Notes under the pieces: model-generated
Seen by the model: the letters and a program-made list of their open reading frames with translations, nothing else
Databases searched by the model: none
What the model was told of the DNA's origin: nothing
Source of the DNA: Fen-549 sp964636655
Lineage (GTDB): Bacteria > Actinomycetota > Thermoleophilia > Gaiellales > Gaiellaceae
Assembly: GCA_964636655.1 (NCBI GenBank)
Contig: CAZWTK010000011.1
Location: forward strand, 1-59,545
Direction of reading: 5' to 3'
DNA: 59,545 nucleotides
Shown: piece by piece, positions 24,500 to 33,524 of the stretch
Layout: each line of letters opens with the position of its first letter
How positions within the stretch are numbered: position 1 is the first letter of the stretch
Position numbers and translations under genes: made by a program

Positions 24500-25168
24500 T
24501 CAAGCTCGGCTGGACGGACAGAGATCCACCAGCACGCAGCGCTCGCAGGCCGGGCGCCTCGCGTCGCAGACGCGCCGTCCGTGCCAGATCAGGAGGTGCG
24601 GGAGAAGGCGCCAGCGCTCGCGCGGGACGAGGCGGATCAAGTCGCGCTCGATCTTGACCGGGTCTTGCTCGCGCGTCAGCGCGAGCCTCTGCGCCAGGCG
24701 GCGAACGTGCGTGTCGACGACGATGCCCTGAGCCTCACTGAGCTCGGCCGCGACGACGTTGGCCGTCTTACGCCCCACCCCCGGCAAGCGCACCAGCTCC
24801 TCGACGCTGCGCGGCACGCGTCCTTCGTGCTCCTCCACGAGTGCCCGCATCGCGCCGCGGATCGAGCGCGCCTTCTGGCGGTAGAAGCCGGTTGCGAAGA
24901 TGTCGCGCTCCAGCTCCTCGGCCGGGACGGCGAGGTAGTCCTCGGGGCGGCGGAACTTGCGAAAGAGGCGACCCGTGACGCGGTTCACATTCACGTCGGT
25001 GGTCTGGGCCGAGAGCATCACCGCGACCAGCAGCTCGACGTCGTTCGAGAAGCGGAGCGCGATCTTGGCGTCGGAGTACTCGGCGGCCAGCCGCGCGATC
25101 AGCGGCTCGATTCTCTTCTTCGCCGCGGGAACCCGGCGTTTTACTTCGACCGTGTAATCACGCGGCAC
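24500..25168 (-). CDS. nth: Endonuclease III
   Basis: A 222-residue DNA glycosylase/AP lyase for oxidised pyrimidines. The helix-hairpin-helix LPGVGRKTANVV (about 127-138) contains the catalytic Lys, the VVDTHVRRL strand carries the catalytic Asp, and the C-terminal [4Fe-4S] site is C-x6-C-x2-C-x5-C (CDARRPACERCVLVDLC). The length is normal. The GTG at 25168 lies 4 nt after the addA stop, so it is cotranscribed with addB-addA, forming a repair operon. Confidence 0.95.
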   Translation of the reverse strand: MPRDYTVEVKRRVPAAKKRIEPLIARLAAEYSDAKIALRFSNDVELLVAVMLSAQTTDVNVNRVTGRLFRKFRRPEDYLAVPAEELERDIFATGFYRQKARSIRGAMRALVEEHEGRVPRSVEELVRLPGVGRKTANVVAAELSEAQGIVVDTHVRRLAQRLALTREQDPVKIERDLIRLVPRERWRLLPHLLIWHGRRVCDARRPACERCVLVDLCPSSRA

Positions 25169-25172
25169 TGGC

Positions 25173-28100
25173 TCAGCTTCCCGCGGATGTGGTGGCGAGC
25201 CTCGGCGGCGCGCTCGGCAAGTCCATGCCGGCGCAGACGACTCCGTTCGCCGGGCAGTCCGAGCAGATGCGCTCTTCCGGGGTCGGCACGAACTCGCCGC
25301 GGGCGACCCGCTCGATCACGGCCCCCAGCTCGCGCTCCAGCTCGGCCATATCGGCGGCTCGATAGACGGCGCCGACTACCGCGTCCGGCTGCTCGAGGAA
25401 GGCGTAGGCGACCTCCACCTCCTCGTAGCCGGCGCGCAGGCAGGCGAGCGCGTAGACCAGCCGCTGCAGGTGGTACTCGCTATCGACGATCTCCTCGACG
25501 GCCCTGTCGAGCAGGTTGGTCTTGTAGTCGAGCACGAAGGCCTTCCCCTCGCCGAAGGAGACGACGTCGAGGAATCCGTTCACGAGCACCTCGTCGAGCT
25601 CGAAGACGAAGTACAGCTCGCTCGCCGGCTTGGGTAGGCCGGCCACTCTCTGCGCCAGCCTCGAGTCGCAGTAGTTCGAGACCAGGCGCCCGATCCGCTC
25701 GAGGTTCTCGCTCGTCGCGGTCGTGTATCGCGGGCGCAGGCTCGCTTCGAGTTCGCCCGGAGGCGGCGTTACCGGAGCACTCAGGTCGATCGCTTCGAGC
25801 AGCTCGTGCACGGCGCTGCCGAGCTCGGTGGCGAGAAGGCCGTCGCCGTCCGCTCGGGCGGCGAGCCGCGGCAACGGCTTCATGCCGCAGACGCGCTCGG
25901 CGAAGTAGCGATACGAACAGCTCGTGAACAGGCTGAGCGAGCTGTAGGAAAGCCGGCGTGGCTGCTGCAGAGGTGGCGAGGCGAGAGGCTCGAGCGTATC
26001 GAGCGGCGTGGGCGGCGTGATCGCGGAGACCGGCTCGGCGTCCTCCGCCAGACCTTGCTGGAAGAAGGAGAGCTGGGCGCCGGGGACGATCTTTTCTCCG
26101 GCGACGGGTTCGGGCCGCTCAATCCGAGGCACGGCGCGATCGACGCGCAAGAGCAGGCTCGACTCGCCGCAGGCGATCTGCAAAGGCTCCTCGTCTTCGC
26201 GTTCCAGCACGTCCGGACCCAGGCGCTCGAGAATCCATCCGATCGGCGTCTGCCTGTCGGCACTGCTCTCCGAGTCGATCGCCCCGGAGACGATCAGGCG
26301 CTCGATCGCGCGCGTCATCGCCACGTAGTAGAGACGCCTGCGCTCGGCCTCCTCCTGTTCGGCGTCGAGCCGGCACAGCTCGTCGTAGCCGAGCGCGGCG
26401 TGACGGCTACCGCCGCGCGGATCGGCGACCTTGAAGCCGAGGCGCCCGTCGGGCAGGCAGAGAATCTCGTCGGAGGAAAGGCGGGGTTTCCCGCGCCCGG
26501 TGTCAGCGACGACGACGACCTTGAACTCCAGTCCCTTGGCGGCGTGGATGGTGAGCAGGCGCACCGCGTCGGAGCCCTCCTCTTCGGCCGGCGCCTCCTG
26601 AGCCGAGGCTCCGGCGGCGCCGAGATCGGTGACGAAACGGACGAAGCCCTCGATGTCGGGGCCGCGCAACTCCTGGAAGGAGCGCGCCATCCGCGCCAGC
26701 TTGCGCACATTGGCGTAGCGCTGGCGTCCGTCCCACTGCGCCAAGAGCGCCAGGTCGTAGTCATGCTCGCAGACGATCTGCTCGCACAGCCGTTCGAGAG
26801 GTAGCACCTCGGAGGCGGCGGCCAGGCGCTCGTAGCGCTGACGGAAGGCGCGGAAGAGGCGTTCGTCGGCGGGGTCGAGACCGGGCGGCAGGCCGCGTTC
26901 GAGGCCGCAGAAGAGCGGGCGCCTGGGCGCCGCGCGCCTGAGCAGGAAGAGGGCGTCGTTGGAGACCCCGACAAAGGGCGAGGCCAGCACGGTGCAGAGT
27001 GCCTCGTCGTCGTAACGGTTGTGCAGCAGACGCAGGTAGGCGAGCAGGTCGAGTACCTGCTGCTGGCCGTAGTAGCCGCGGCCGGTGGCGCGGTAGGTCG
27101 GAAGACCGAGCGCGCGCAGCTCCCGCTCGTACAGCTCGGCGTCGGTTCCCGCTGCAAACAGGCAGACGATCTCGCCCGGAGCGGCCTCGCCGCTTTCCAC
27201 CAGCTCGTTCACGCGCGCGGCGATGTGACGAGCCTCGGCGCGGCGCCATTCACTCGCAGCGCCGTAGCTTGCCTTGTCGGTCACGAGCAGCTCGACGGTG
27301 GGGCCTTCCAGCGGAGGGAACTCCGCCACGGCGGCCTCGAGTGGCCGGTAACCGGCACCGAAGTCCTGCCCGAAGAGGTGGTTGACAACGCCCAGCACCT
27401 CCGGGCGAGAGCGGTAGTTGAGCGTCAGGTCGAGCACTTCGGGCGATTGCGAGCGCCGCTCGCGGAAGACGTCCACGTCGGCGTGGCGGAAGCGGTAGAT
27501 CGACTGGAACTCGTCGCCGACGAAGAAGAGCTCCTCGACCCCCGCGGCGCCGGCCGAAGCGACCGCCCCGACCTCGCCGGCGAGCAGGTCGATGATCTCG
27601 CACTGCAGGCGGTTCGTGTCCTGGAACTCGTCCACCATGAGCGAGCGAAAGCGCAGTCGTTCGCGCTCGAGCACTCGCGCGTCGCTCTTCAGAAGGTCGC
27701 GCGTGTAGAGCTGCAGATCCTCGAAGTCGAGCGCCGAAGCGGCGTCCTTGGCGGCGCGGTACGCGCGGTCGTAGGCCTCGAGCAGCTCTTGCACGAGGTC
27801 GCGGTCGTGCAGCGCCAGCTCGTCCCAGGCCGTCTGTGCGAGCGCCTTTCGGGCCTGTTCGTAGGACTCCGTTCGATCGCAGCGCCTGACCTTGAAGGTG
27901 GCGAGGTGGAGAAAGACCTCGCTGCTCGGCTGGGTGTCGAGCAGCTCGAGCAGCTCGCGGGCCGCGATCCTCGCCTGCTCGGGCGCCTCGGTATCGGCCG
28001 CGAGCAGCTCGGCCTCCGCCCTCAGTGCGGCTTCGGACTCGGTGTGGGACGGTGTGTCCGAGAGCTCGAGCTCGAGCGAGCGGCCGGCCGAGCGCAGCGT

Positions 28101-28598
28101 CTCGTGCGCCGAGATCGTCATCCGCTCGAGCCCGCGGCGCCCGTGGGAGACAACGAGCGCCGTTCGCTCGGGGTCGCGCCCGGCGCAGAACTCCTCCAGC
28201 GCATCACTGAACGCTTCGCGCTCTAGCACCAGCGCCTGCTCGGCATCGAGCACGCGGAAATGCGGATCGACTCCGGCGGCCACGGCGTTCTGGCGCAGCA
28301 GCCGGTTGCAGAAGCCGTGGATGGTCGAGATCCAGGCGCCGTCGAGCTCGCGGGCGAGGTCGGAGCGGCCCTTCTCGTGCAGGGCCGCGCGGATGCGGCT
28401 GCGCAGCTCACCGGCGGCACGGTCGGTGTAGGTGATGACGAGCAGGGAGTCGACAGGCAACCCGCGCTCGACCACCGCGCGGCAGAAACGCTCGACCAGC
28501 ACCATCGTCTTGCCCGTACCCGCCCCGGCCGAGACGAAGACCAGACCGGAGGCTTCGATCGCGCGCTGCTGCTCTGGGTTGGGGCTGCGTGCAGTCAT
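25173..28598 (-). CDS. addA: AddA-like helicase-nuclease subunit
   Basis: A 1141-residue UvrD-type helicase with C-terminal RecB nuclease. Walker A is GAGTGKT (about 24-30), Walker B MVDEFQDTN (about 345), motif V TIHAAKGLEFK and motif VI AMTRAIERL. The nuclease core has LDYKTNLL. Cysteines in TSCSYRYF and CSDCPANGVVC look like the four ligands of a Fe-S staple. It processes double-strand DNA ends for recombination together with AddB. The ATG at 28598 overlaps the addB stop (ATGA); a longer frame runs into addB. Confidence 0.9.
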   Translation of the reverse strand: MTARSPNPEQQRAIEASGLVFVSAGAGTGKTMVLVERFCRAVVERGLPVDSLLVITYTDRAAGELRSRIRAALHEKGRSDLARELDGAWISTIHGFCNRLLRQNAVAAGVDPHFRVLDAEQALVLEREAFSDALEEFCAGRDPERTALVVSHGRRGLERMTISAHETLRSAGRSLELELSDTPSHTESEAALRAEAELLAADTEAPEQARIAARELLELLDTQPSSEVFLHLATFKVRRCDRTESYEQARKALAQTAWDELALHDRDLVQELLEAYDRAYRAAKDAASALDFEDLQLYTRDLLKSDARVLERERLRFRSLMVDEFQDTNRLQCEIIDLLAGEVGAVASAGAAGVEELFFVGDEFQSIYRFRHADVDVFRERRSQSPEVLDLTLNYRSRPEVLGVVNHLFGQDFGAGYRPLEAAVAEFPPLEGPTVELLVTDKASYGAASEWRRAEARHIAARVNELVESGEAAPGEIVCLFAAGTDAELYERELRALGLPTYRATGRGYYGQQQVLDLLAYLRLLHNRYDDEALCTVLASPFVGVSNDALFLLRRAAPRRPLFCGLERGLPPGLDPADERLFRAFRQRYERLAAASEVLPLERLCEQIVCEHDYDLALLAQWDGRQRYANVRKLARMARSFQELRGPDIEGFVRFVTDLGAAGASAQEAPAEEEGSDAVRLLTIHAAKGLEFKVVVVADTGRGKPRLSSDEILCLPDGRLGFKVADPRGGSRHAALGYDELCRLDAEQEEAERRRLYYVAMTRAIERLIVSGAIDSESSADRQTPIGWILERLGPDVLEREDEEPLQIACGESSLLLRVDRAVPRIERPEPVAGEKIVPGAQLSFFQQGLAEDAEPVSAITPPTPLDTLEPLASPPLQQPRRLSYSSLSLFTSCSYRYFAERVCGMKPLPRLAARADGDGLLATELGSAVHELLEAIDLSAPVTPPPGELEASLRPRYTTATSENLERIGRLVSNYCDSRLAQRVAGLPKPASELYFVFELDEVLVNGFLDVVSFGEGKAFVLDYKTNLLDRAVEEIVDSEYHLQRLVYALACLRAGYEEVEVAYAFLEQPDAVVGAVYRAADMAELERELGAVIERVARGEFVPTPEERICSDCPANGVVCAGMDLPSAPPRLATTSAGS

Positions 28599-31576
28599 CT
28601 TCTCGGCACCCGGCAAAGCGGCGCGAGCCGGCACCAGCCCGGGCAGCGACCCCACTCGCGCTCATCTCCGTTCGACTCGCTCGTGCGCACGTCCAGCCCG
28701 AACGGGTCGTGGCGCACGTCGCCCGAGCGAATGCGGCCGGCGAAGGTGCGCGCGGTCGCGGTCGCCCACTCGACCTTGGCCCAGAACTCGTCCTCTTCGA
28801 GGTAGTCGTTGTCGGCGAAGTCGGGCACGCCGTCCTCGCGCGCCTCGGCGCGCAGCAGCCCGCGCGTCGGGCGCTCCCCCGCCAGCGCCCGGTAGACGCC
28901 CCCGAGCGGCTCGACGCCGACGAGATCTCTGAGCACGAGTAGGTAGAGCGGGAGCTGGAGCTTGAACTCGGCCTCGATCTGAGCGGCCGACTGGGCCGTC
29001 CTGCCCGACTTGTAGTCCTGAACCAGGCCGCGGGCGGCGAAGGGGTCGAGGTCGATGCGGTCGATCTTCCCCGATACGGTGAGCTCGCCCAAGTCGAGAC
29101 CGCGCTTCAACTCCGCCGAGGAGCGCTCGCTGCCGAAACCGACCTCGAAGCGCTTCGGCACCAGCGGCAGCGTCGAGGAGGCCTCCCCCCTGATGAACTG
29201 CTCGAGGTCGCGCCAGAGCCCCGCCTCCAGCTCCACCAGCTCCAACTCGTCGAGCTCCAGCCGCACCTGGCCTGCGATCGCGCCGCTCAAGCATTCGCGC
29301 AGGAACTCGAGCTGCTCGTCGAGCCTGCCTTCCTCGACCCTGTCGGCGCCGAAGCGCTTCGGTAGGCCCGAGAAGAAACGGTAGAGAGCCTGGTGGGCGA
29401 CCGAGCCGCGCAGCTTCGCGTCGACCTCTCCGTCGATCTCGCGCGGCGAGACGACGCGCTCGGTAAACCACATCTGCGAGCAGGTGCCGAAGGCCTCGAG
29501 CTCGGTGACCGAGAAGGTGCGACGCGCCCGCAGCTCGTCCAACACCACCGGGTTGACGAGCGCCGTCGGCCGCTCGAGGGCATGCAGCGCACGCTCGAGC
29601 GCGCGTTCCCAGCCGTTCGCCCGGGCGAGTGCTCGCGCCTGCGCGGGCTGCGACGAGGCCAAGGCAGCCAGCGAGCGCAGGCGCTCGCGCTCGTTCGGCG
29701 CCTGGGCGGTCTCGTCCCAGACGAGCTTGGAGAGCGAGCGGCGCTTCGTCCAGCGCTCGACCTCGGCGGCGGGGAAGAGACCCAGCAGCTCCTCCCAGAA
29801 GGGACTTGCCTGACGCGGCGAGCCGTCCTCGCCGGCGGACTCGCGCACCAGGAAGAGCCGCTCGTAGGCGCGTGTGCAGGCGTTGTAGAAGAGGAAACGG
29901 TCGCGCTCCAGCTCCTCGGCCGCGGGCGGCGTCGCCATCTTCTGCTCGAGCTCTTCGCGCGCCTCTCCGTCGAGTAGTCGGTGCTTCGAGGAACGGCGAG
30001 GGAAGCTACCTTCCTCCAGCCCGATCAGGAAGACCGCCTTGAACCTGCGCGCCCGCGTCTGGAGGAGATCGCTGACGACAACCCGGCCGGGCTCGTCGGC
30101 GGAGCCGATGCGCACGGGCGCACGCTCCAGCGCGGCCAGCAGGTCGTCTTGCTCGAGCGCCTGCCCGCTCGACTCCTGCCAGCCCTCGAGCTCGTCCAGG
30201 AGGGCACGGACGCTCTCGAAGGCACGCAGATCGAGGCGCGCTCGCTGCGAGGCGGGTGGGCCCTCGAGACCATAGGCGCGCTGCAACATCAGCGTGCTGA
30301 GCTCACGTAGCGCTTCCAGCGGCGAGCCGCCACGTGCCAGCAGCTCCAGATCGGCCAGCTGCCGGCCGTTTCTGAGCAAGGCCAACTCCGTCTCGATGCG
30401 ACCGGGGCTGTGCACCGCGCGACCGCGCAGGCGCCCTTCCAAGAAGTCGGCGCTCGAGCGCGTCACCTCCGAGTAGGGCGAGCGCACGAAGGAGAAGAGA
30501 TCCGAGCGCTCGCCGCCGAGCCAGGCGAAGCGAACGAGCCCGCATAGGGCGTGCCCGAACGGAAGCTGGGCTAGCTTGACCCGGCCTTCTAGCACGTAGG
30601 GAAGCCCGAACGCAGAAAACGCGGTCTCCAGGGACGCTCGCCGCCTTTCGAGCGACGGACAGATCACGGCGATCTCCTCGGCCTCGACTCCCTGCCTGAG
30701 CAGGGCCAGCGCCTCTTCGGCCACGAGCTCGAAGGCCGCGCGCGAGCCCGAGGCTTCGAGAAAGCGAACGGCGCCTTGGATCGGCGGCGCAGCAGCCTCA
30801 CCGGGCTCGAACAGCCTGCGCTCGATGAAGGCGAGTGCCGGGTGTGCGTACTCGCTCGAGCGTGCCGGAAGCTCGGTAATCCGTCCCGAGACACGGCGGG
30901 AAAGCTCCTGCTGAGTGTCCGCGAGCGCGGCGAAGGCGACCCGCCCGGGCTCGTAGGGAAGCGCCACGGTGACCTCCGCGCGGGCGGCGAGTGCGTCGAG
31001 CAGGCGCCATTGAGCGCCGGTCAGGTCCTCGAAGCCGTGAACGAAGAGCGGGCGTTCCCGAGGCCAGGCGTCCGGCTCGGCGACCACCCGTTCGGCGACG
31101 AGCCAGCGCTCGAGCTCGCGATCGGCCAAGCTCAGCCGTTCGAGCTCGTCCAGATAGAGCGAGTAGAGCGAGCCGAGCTCTCCAGTCACCTGCCCCGGCT
31201 CGGCCGTGGCCGACTCGAGCTCGGCGAATCCCTCGACCAGCGCATCGATAAAACCGCCAAAGCGAGCCGAGCGCGAAAAGGAGCTCGGCTCGGCTCGATC
31301 CAGAAGCGATCGGACGAGCAGGCGCCGCCCTGCATCACCCAGGGCGCTTCGCGCACCCTCGCCGGCGCCTAGCTCCCGGAATAGGTCGTCGAAAGTTCCG
31401 ACCCGGCCGGCAAACAGCGCAGCCGATCGCTTCAGTAGATCCCGCTGCAGGCGCGCGATATCGCCGACGTTGGGAACGACCAGGAAGGGGTGCCGATCGA
31501 GCACCGTCGCAAACTGCTCGAGCAGTCTTTCTACCTTGCCGGCATTGGCCGGCCCGACGAGAAGATTCAGCGGCAC
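28595..31576 (-). CDS. addB: AddB-like helicase-nuclease subunit
   Basis: A 993-residue partner of AddA. The N-terminus keeps a P-loop-like GPANAGKVE, but the usual Thr/Ser after Lys is Val, so ATP hydrolysis is probably weak or absent. The C-terminal RecB-type nuclease has VQDYKSGRT. Cysteines in GTCSQMWF and in CPGWCRLAPLC at the extreme C-terminus fit a Fe-S cluster. The GTG at 31576 lies 6 nt after a TACGAT -10 box, making this the leaderless first gene of addB-addA-nth. Confidence 0.87.
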   Translation of the reverse strand: MPLNLLVGPANAGKVERLLEQFATVLDRHPFLVVPNVGDIARLQRDLLKRSAALFAGRVGTFDDLFRELGAGEGARSALGDAGRRLLVRSLLDRAEPSSFSRSARFGGFIDALVEGFAELESATAEPGQVTGELGSLYSLYLDELERLSLADRELERWLVAERVVAEPDAWPRERPLFVHGFEDLTGAQWRLLDALAARAEVTVALPYEPGRVAFAALADTQQELSRRVSGRITELPARSSEYAHPALAFIERRLFEPGEAAAPPIQGAVRFLEASGSRAAFELVAEEALALLRQGVEAEEIAVICPSLERRRASLETAFSAFGLPYVLEGRVKLAQLPFGHALCGLVRFAWLGGERSDLFSFVRSPYSEVTRSSADFLEGRLRGRAVHSPGRIETELALLRNGRQLADLELLARGGSPLEALRELSTLMLQRAYGLEGPPASQRARLDLRAFESVRALLDELEGWQESSGQALEQDDLLAALERAPVRIGSADEPGRVVVSDLLQTRARRFKAVFLIGLEEGSFPRRSSKHRLLDGEAREELEQKMATPPAAEELERDRFLFYNACTRAYERLFLVRESAGEDGSPRQASPFWEELLGLFPAAEVERWTKRRSLSKLVWDETAQAPNERERLRSLAALASSQPAQARALARANGWERALERALHALERPTALVNPVVLDELRARRTFSVTELEAFGTCSQMWFTERVVSPREIDGEVDAKLRGSVAHQALYRFFSGLPKRFGADRVEEGRLDEQLEFLRECLSGAIAGQVRLELDELELVELEAGLWRDLEQFIRGEASSTLPLVPKRFEVGFGSERSSAELKRGLDLGELTVSGKIDRIDLDPFAARGLVQDYKSGRTAQSAAQIEAEFKLQLPLYLLVLRDLVGVEPLGGVYRALAGERPTRGLLRAEAREDGVPDFADNDYLEEDEFWAKVEWATATARTFAGRIRSGDVRHDPFGLDVRTSESNGDEREWGRCPGWCRLAPLCRVPRR

Positions 31577-31582
31577 CGGTTC

Positions 31583-31588
31583 ATCGTA
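31583..31588 (-). promoter_or_regulatory. -10 box of leaderless addB-addA-nth operon
   Basis: TACGAT on the minus strand, GAACCG (6 nt), then the GTG start of addB at 31576. Confidence 0.6.
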
Positions 31589-31648
31589 GTCGGCGCCTGT
31601 CTAGTAACGGGGTTCGTCTCGTCAGCGGGCCGAGTCACAGCGAAATGA

Positions 31649-31674
31649 ACGAGGGACGGTTGCCCGTCCCTCGT
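31649..31674 (-). terminator. Hairpin terminator after the zinc-ribbon gene
   Basis: Perfect 11-bp stem ACGAGGGACGG / CCGTCCCTCGT with a 4-nt loop, 22 bp after the stop of the gene at 31697 (minus strand). TCATTT follows on that strand, so the U tract is weak. Confidence 0.7.
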
Positions 31675-31696
31675 CGATACCCGTTAAAAGCTCTGC

Positions 31697-31894
31697 TCAG
31701 GCGGTGGCGCTTTTAGGACGGCGGCCGCGACGTGCAACCGCATGTCCCGGCATGTTCTGGGCACAAACCTCGCAGAGGTCGGCCTGCTTCGCGCCGCGCC
31801 GCGCATCGGCGTAACTCAATCGAAGCGTCGCTCCCTTGCCCTCGTCGATCTCTTTACTGCAGCTATCACACACGAGCACTGTTTTTCGGGCCAC
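31697..31894 (-). CDS. Small zinc-ribbon protein with AT-hook-like tail
   Basis: A 65-residue protein with a CDSC...CEVC zinc ribbon (about residues 9-12 and 41-44) and a basic tail ARRGRRPKSA resembling an AT-hook core (RGRP with one inserted Arg). It could bind AT-rich DNA, but no experiment-based family is known to me. The GTG at 31894 has a perfect AGGAGG 5 nt upstream, and a terminator follows the gene. Its leader is unusually AT-rich for this genome. Expression is probably high and independent of neighbours. Confidence 0.78.
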   Translation of the reverse strand: MARKTVLVCDSCSKEIDEGKGATLRLSYADARRGAKQADLCEVCAQNMPGHAVARRGRRPKSATA

Positions 31895-31899
31895 GAAAT

Positions 31900-31955
31900 C
31901 CTCCTACTTAATTGGAATATCACGTTTATCGTAGCGAAAAAGACCAGTTAGTAAA
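31900..31955 (-). promoter_or_regulatory. Promoter and strong ribosome-binding site of zinc-ribbon gene
   Basis: On the minus strand TTTACT (31955-31950), 16-bp spacer, TACGAT (31933-31928), then an AT-rich leader and AGGAGG (31905-31900). It is one of few genes here with a clear leadered arrangement. Confidence 0.55.
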
Positions 31956-32124
31956 GCTCTTCCTTTCTTTAGCGTGAAAGCCGGCATTCCTACGCAGACC
32001 TATTCATACACTCGGCGCCTGACAAAGGCGTTGGGAACTAAATCGATCTGCGCATTTCCCGAGCCCTACCCGCTGCAAACGACACGAAACCAAAGAGATG
32101 AGAGATTCGGCCCGCCAAGACCGC

Positions 32125-32130
32125 TACGAT
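32125..32130 (+). promoter_or_regulatory. -10 box of leaderless dehydrogenase gene
   Basis: TACGAT, GGCGCC (6 nt), then GTG at 32137. This fixes the start downstream of the longer open frame. Confidence 0.6.
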
Positions 32131-32136
32131 GGCGCC

Positions 32137-33198
32137 GTGCAGAATCGATCCTTAGCAGTACTCGAAGGCGATGAGACCGGGCAAGAGCTGCTGGAGCAAA
32201 CACTGCGAGTGCTCGCGCCGGAGGTAATCGGTTTCGAGCTCGAACAACAGCGCTTTGATCTTTCGCTCGCCAACCGACGGGCGACGGACAACGCGGTCGT
32301 CTCGGAAGCGGCCACCGCGATACGCGCCCTCGGCCTTGGCCTGAAGGCACCGACGATCACGCCCGAAACACCCGGCGATGTTGGCTCTCCAAACCGCATA
32401 CTGCGCGAGAAAATCGGTGCTCAGGTGATCGTCCGCACCGGCCGGCGCATCCCCGGCGTGGCTCCGATCACGAAGGTACAAGCGCCGATCGCGGTCGTGA
32501 GAATGGCCGTCGGCGACGCTTACGGCGCCGAGGAATGGCGCAAGGGCGAAGGCGACGCCGAGGTTGCTTATCGGAAGGAGCGTATCGAGCGCCACGTCTG
32601 CCACGCGGTAGCCGAATTCGCCTTCCGCGAAGCCGAGAGTATGAGCGCAACGGTTTTCGGCGGTCCCAAGTTCACGGTCAGTCCCGTTTACGAGGGAATG
32701 TTCAAAGAAGAACTCGACGCGGCGGCGAGAAGGCATCCTGGAGTCGCCTACGAGCCACAACTGATCGACGCAACTTTCGCGCTTCTGCTCGCTGCCGAGG
32801 AGGATAAACCGCTCGTGATTCCGGCGCTCAACCGCGACGGCGACATCCTCTCCGACCTCGTCTTGCCGATGTTCGGATCGATCGCGGGCGCGGAATCGCT
32901 GGTCGCCGCGCTCGATGAAGACTACGTTCCCGTGCGCTTGATGGCCGAGGCGCCGCACGGTACCGCGCCGACTCTACTCGGAAAAGACGCGGCCAATCCG
33001 CTGGCCATGATCCTTGCCGCGGCGGCCCTTCTCACACACGGTGACGAAGCGATGAAGGCGGCCGGAAGCGCAATTCGCCAGGCCTGTTTCGACGCCGTTC
33101 AGGCCGACGTTCGCACCGCCGATCTCGGTGGCACGTGCAAGTGCAGCGAATTCGTCAGCGAGGTCGTCGCCCGAGTAGGTTCGCTGCTCTCGCTTTGA
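32137..33198 (+). CDS. Isocitrate/isopropylmalate dehydrogenase family protein, divergent
   Basis: A 353-residue protein of the beta-decarboxylating dehydrogenase family. The metal-binding NRDGDILSDL motif (about 233-242) and the cofactor loop EAPHGTAPTLLGKDAANP (about 270-287) are clear. The usual substrate loop with R-x-N-T-E-G is replaced by VVRMAVGDAYGAEEW, and a Cys-rich TCKCSEF lies near the end. It is therefore not confidently Icd or LeuB; tartrate-, homoisocitrate- or another hydroxyacid-type activity is possible. Single gene with leaderless GTG start. Confidence 0.78.
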   Translation: MQNRSLAVLEGDETGQELLEQTLRVLAPEVIGFELEQQRFDLSLANRRATDNAVVSEAATAIRALGLGLKAPTITPETPGDVGSPNRILREKIGAQVIVRTGRRIPGVAPITKVQAPIAVVRMAVGDAYGAEEWRKGEGDAEVAYRKERIERHVCHAVAEFAFREAESMSATVFGGPKFTVSPVYEGMFKEELDAAARRHPGVAYEPQLIDATFALLLAAEEDKPLVIPALNRDGDILSDLVLPMFGSIAGAESLVAALDEDYVPVRLMAEAPHGTAPTLLGKDAANPLAMILAAAALLTHGDEAMKAAGSAIRQACFDAVQADVRTADLGGTCKCSEFVSEVVARVGSLLSL

Positions 33199-33524
33199 GC
33201 TGGCTTCGCCACGCAGGCTCCGCTCCCGTTTCTCACCCGGCCAAACAGGCAGAGCCGTCTCGGCCGGGCTTGGAGCACCTGCGAAACCATGCGCTCAATC
33301 CATCGCCGGCCACACTCGACGGAGCGCTCCATCGTTCTCAGCCCGCCCGTGCCTCTGCTGATTCGAGCGCTCCCGGCCGGCGAGTCTTCGTTCTCGAATA
33401 GCGCTGATCGAAACAGGCACCGTCGAATTCGATCAGAGCGATTTTGGCCTGTCGCAAACCGGCATGAAAACCGAGATCGGTTGCCTCCGTGGAAGGTGTG
33501 CTTCTTTCCGCTAGAGTCAGCGCC
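33199..33524. other. Gene-free interval before transhydrogenase operon
   Basis: 326 bp with no credible gene. It contains a GATCGAA...TTCGATC inverted pair around 33405-33440 and a nearby ACAGGC...GCCTGT pair, possibly regulatory. It ends with the -10 box of the transhydrogenase operon. Confidence 0.5.
33512..33517 (+). promoter_or_regulatory. -10 box of leaderless transhydrogenase operon
   Basis: TAGAGT followed by 7 nt and the GTG at 33525. Confidence 0.55.
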
